Part shown: one piece after another, positions 4,923 through 6,435 of the stretch | Numbering within the stretch: the stretch's first letter is position 1 | Layout: each line of letters begins with the position of its first letter | Assembly (NCBI GenBank): GCA_943330925.2 | Contig: CALQJP020000146.1 | Span: 1-6,435, forward strand | DNA from: Chryseobacterium gleum | GTDB lineage: Bacteria > Bacteroidota > Bacteroidia > Flavobacteriales_D > Sanyastnellaceae | Length of the DNA: 6,435 nucleotides | Direction of reading: 5' to 3' | Position numbers and translations under genes: made by a program | Notes under the pieces: generated by a model | What the model saw: only the letters and a program-made list of their open reading frames with translations | Told to the model about the DNA's origin: nothing | Database searches by the model: none

Positions 4923-6435
4923 CTACTGCTTCACAATGCGTCGAGCGGTGATGCCTTCTTGCGTATAGATTCGAAGGGTGTAAACTCCGGCAGGCCAGGA
5001 AGCAGTTTCGATGGTGGTGCCATAGCCCAACGCATTCTTGCGAAGAACGAGTGAGCCTTTGCTGTCCATTATTTCGAGTACTTCAACGTTCGTGTTGCAA
5101 CTAATCTGCAGGCTTTCGTTTCCTTCAATCGGGTTGGGAAAGACGTTCAACTCAAGGCGCGATGCTATTTCGTTTACATGAGCAATCACAATGTTTTCTG
5201 AATACATGCAATTGTGCACATCCGTAATGGTGTAAGAATAATTGCCATTGGCAGTTATTTCGATTGTCTCTTGGTTGTTGATAGTGCCCTCAGGCGTAAT
5301 CCACGAAATGGAATAGCCGGGTGTGCCGCCTGAAATGCTGATTTGCAACGAATCGCCCAACGTGGAGTTCGTGCCGTCGGCATCAATGAAGGTGTATGCT
5401 CCGATTAATTCAGCAGGTTGGAAAATTTCGAATTGTGCAGTCTGATTAACCGGGCATGGCGCATCGGATGAAATTTCGACCGTGTAAATCCCCGGGGATA
5501 ATTGACTGATAGAGGAGCCTTCACTTCCATTGGTCCAGTTGTATGTGACAGAACCGAGTGTGGTTTGTGCTTCCACCGAAATACTTCCGTTGGCAGAGCC
5601 AAAGCAGGTTATCTGCTGCGTTTGGAATCCCGTGATTTCAATCGGAGAATTTGGGAGTATATCCAACACAATTTCCGCCGTATCGCACATGGATATTATT
5701 CCATTGTCGCACACATAATAGGGAATGACAACCTGGCCTGATGCGAATGCGCTTGCCTGATAAACCAGCTCTTGCGTTTCTGCGTCGAGTTGATAATTGC
5801 CGCTGTTCGCTGTTCCAAAAGATAGGTTTAACTCTTGGGATGTTTCTTCTGCATCTGCAATCATGTTAAGCAGATTAATGGCTATTGAACCACCCGGACA
5901 TAGTTGCCCCTGGTAGTTGAATGCAGTAGGCGGAGTATTCGCTTCTTCTTCGCTTACCACGTAAAGTGATAGGGTTCCGTATTCACAAGCGTTGCAGGGG
6001 TCGCAGGCAACATAGTCTATTGTAAAAAGACCGGTGGTATCTGTAGTAGGAATGTAGGTGTAGCTGCCATCTGTCTGCAGTGTGAAAATTCCTCCCGAGT
6101 TGTCTTCGATGACAGAATAGATCAGCGTCTCGAAGTCGAGTTCCTGATCGTTGCTCGCAACAGAACCTTCGTAACCGGTATTCATGAAAATTTGCACTCC
6201 TTCGTCATTGATGATGGGCATGTCGTTCAGGAAGGTTACTTCGAAAATGATTGTAGCGCTGTCGCATACTCCTGCTGCATCGCATACCGAGAATTGAAGT
6301 GAGTCGAGTCCAAAGAAATTCGCGGTCGCCGCATACACAAAGCCGTTGTCAGGTGTTGTTATGAATGTGCCGTGCTCTGAGGGCTGAAGCACGCTGATGG
6401 TCAATGCATCGTTATCTGCATCCGATGTAATATCC
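4923..6435 (-). CDS. Large T9SS-secreted surface protein, C-terminal part (Ig/cadherin-like and SprB-like repeats)
   Basis: The frame is open from the right window edge (first full codon 6434-6432) to the TAG at 4925-4923, giving 503 residues of a longer protein. A start at 6404 would be an internal TTG; the reading continues upstream with DITSDADNDA, so the true start is outside. Three beta-rich repeats come first (about 1-67, 70-160, 167-260), of the bacterial cadherin/Ig-like kind, with 'DNDALTISV...G.F......FVY' and 'VCD...VCDSATI' / 'VCDNGIISMCDTAEI' endings. Two SprB-like repeats follow (about 264-343 and 344-420; ITCFGSANGSISVEAQTTLG, then YNWTNG, then LSPGIYTVEI). The last 79 residues are a type A T9SS sorting domain: LNVFPNP, then LEIMDSKGSLV, then WPAGVYTLRI and a basic end RRIVKQ. 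Such proteins cross the outer membrane through the type IX system, lose this domain and are attached to the surface or released. An adhesin, gliding-associated or matrix protein is likely; the exact role is unknown. Frequent paired Cys residues may form disulfides. Confidence 0.92.
   Translation of the reverse strand, partial: DITSDADNDALTISVLQPSEHGTFITTPDNGFVYAATANFFGLDSLQFSVCDAAGVCDSATIIFEVTFLNDMPIINDEGVQIFMNTGYEGSVASNDQELDFETLIYSVIEDNSGGIFTLQTDGSYTYIPTTDTTGLFTIDYVACDPCNACEYGTLSLYVVSEEEANTPPTAFNYQGQLCPGGSIAINLLNMIADAEETSQELNLSFGTANSGNYQLDAETQELVYQASAFASGQVVIPYYVCDNGIISMCDTAEIVLDILPNSPIEITGFQTQQITCFGSANGSISVEAQTTLGSVTYNWTNGSEGSSISQLSPGIYTVEISSDAPCPVNQTAQFEIFQPAELIGAYTFIDADGTNSTLGDSLQISISGGTPGYSISWITPEGTINNQETIEITANGNYSYTITDVHNCMYSENIVIAHVNEIASRLELNVFPNPIEGNESLQISCNTNVEVLEIMDSKGSLVLRKNALGYGTTIETASWPAGVYTLRIYTQEGITARRIVKQ
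4926..5162 (-). other. T9SS type A C-terminal sorting domain coding segment
   Basis: This encodes the final 79 residues of the surface protein. The features are the FPNP motif near the domain start, a central strand pair with 'LEIMDSKGSLVLRK', the 'ASWPAGVYTLRIYTQEG' strand-turn and the basic last residues 'ARRIVKQ'. This is the Por_Secre_tail pattern recognised by the PorU/PorV attachment complex in Bacteroidota. Its presence implies that the host encodes a type IX secretion system elsewhere. Confidence 0.93.
5175..5645 (-). repeat. Two tandem SprB-like repeats in the surface protein
   Basis: The first unit (5406-5645) matches the SprB repeat pattern clearly: ITCFGSANGSISVEA, then V-T-Y-N-W-T-NG, then LSPGIYTVEISSDAPCPV. 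The second (5175-5405) is more diverged but keeps the framework: SLQISISGGTPGYSISWITP, then NGNYSYTITDVHNC. SprB repeats are named for the gliding-motility adhesin of Flavobacterium johnsoniae but occur in many unrelated Bacteroidota surface proteins, so they do not by themselves indicate gliding. Confidence 0.75.

Noticed and set aside
6402..6404. Apparent start of the surface-protein gene
   Set aside because: The codon is TTG within a beta-repeat, and the frame continues open upstream to the window edge with repeat-like sequence (DITSDADNDA), so the gene is partial rather than starting here.

Overview
The window looks like an ordinary chromosomal segment of a Bacteroidota bacterium, most likely of the Flavobacteriia/Cytophagia type. 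Four things point there: a protein ending in a type IX secretion (T9SS) C-terminal sorting domain preceded by SprB-like repeats; a short carbamoyl-phosphate synthase large subunit without its C-terminal regulatory domain; the YCYCTKSSHF form of arginine decarboxylase; and A-rich start regions lacking Shine-Dalgarno sequences, with TAnnTTTG-like -7 elements. No rRNA, tRNA, CRISPR array, insertion sequence or phage gene was seen.

Layout from left to right: (1) positions 1-306, minus strand: the N-terminal 102 residues of a PLP-dependent arginine decarboxylase (speA-like), cut by the window edge. (2) 307-500: non-coding. It holds a nested set of inverted repeats in the presumed speA leader and a weak terminator-like hairpin at the end of the next unit. 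(3) 501-1916, minus strand: a tight two-gene unit, a glutamine amidotransferase of the TrpG/PabA family followed 6 bp later by an alpha/beta-hydrolase starting with GTG. (4) 1917-2101: a divergent intergenic region with candidate -7 elements for both directions and a small hairpin just before the carB start. (5) 2102-4918, plus strand: carB, complete but only 938 residues. (6) 4923-6435, minus strand: the C-terminal 503 residues of a large secreted surface protein (cadherin/Ig-like repeats, SprB-like repeats, T9SS sorting domain), open at the right edge and converging on carB with only 4 bp between the stop codons.

Functionally, carB, trpG/pabA and speA belong to glutamine-dependent and arginine-linked metabolism: carbamoyl phosphate for pyrimidines and arginine, chorismate amination for tryptophan or folate, and agmatine/polyamines from arginine. 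They lie in separate transcription units, and nothing shows that they are co-regulated. The surface protein appears unrelated to them. I see no clear evidence of a new multi-gene system. The points most worth a second look are the CarB lacking its regulatory domain, the structured speA leader, and the pairing of the amidotransferase with an uncharacterised hydrolase.
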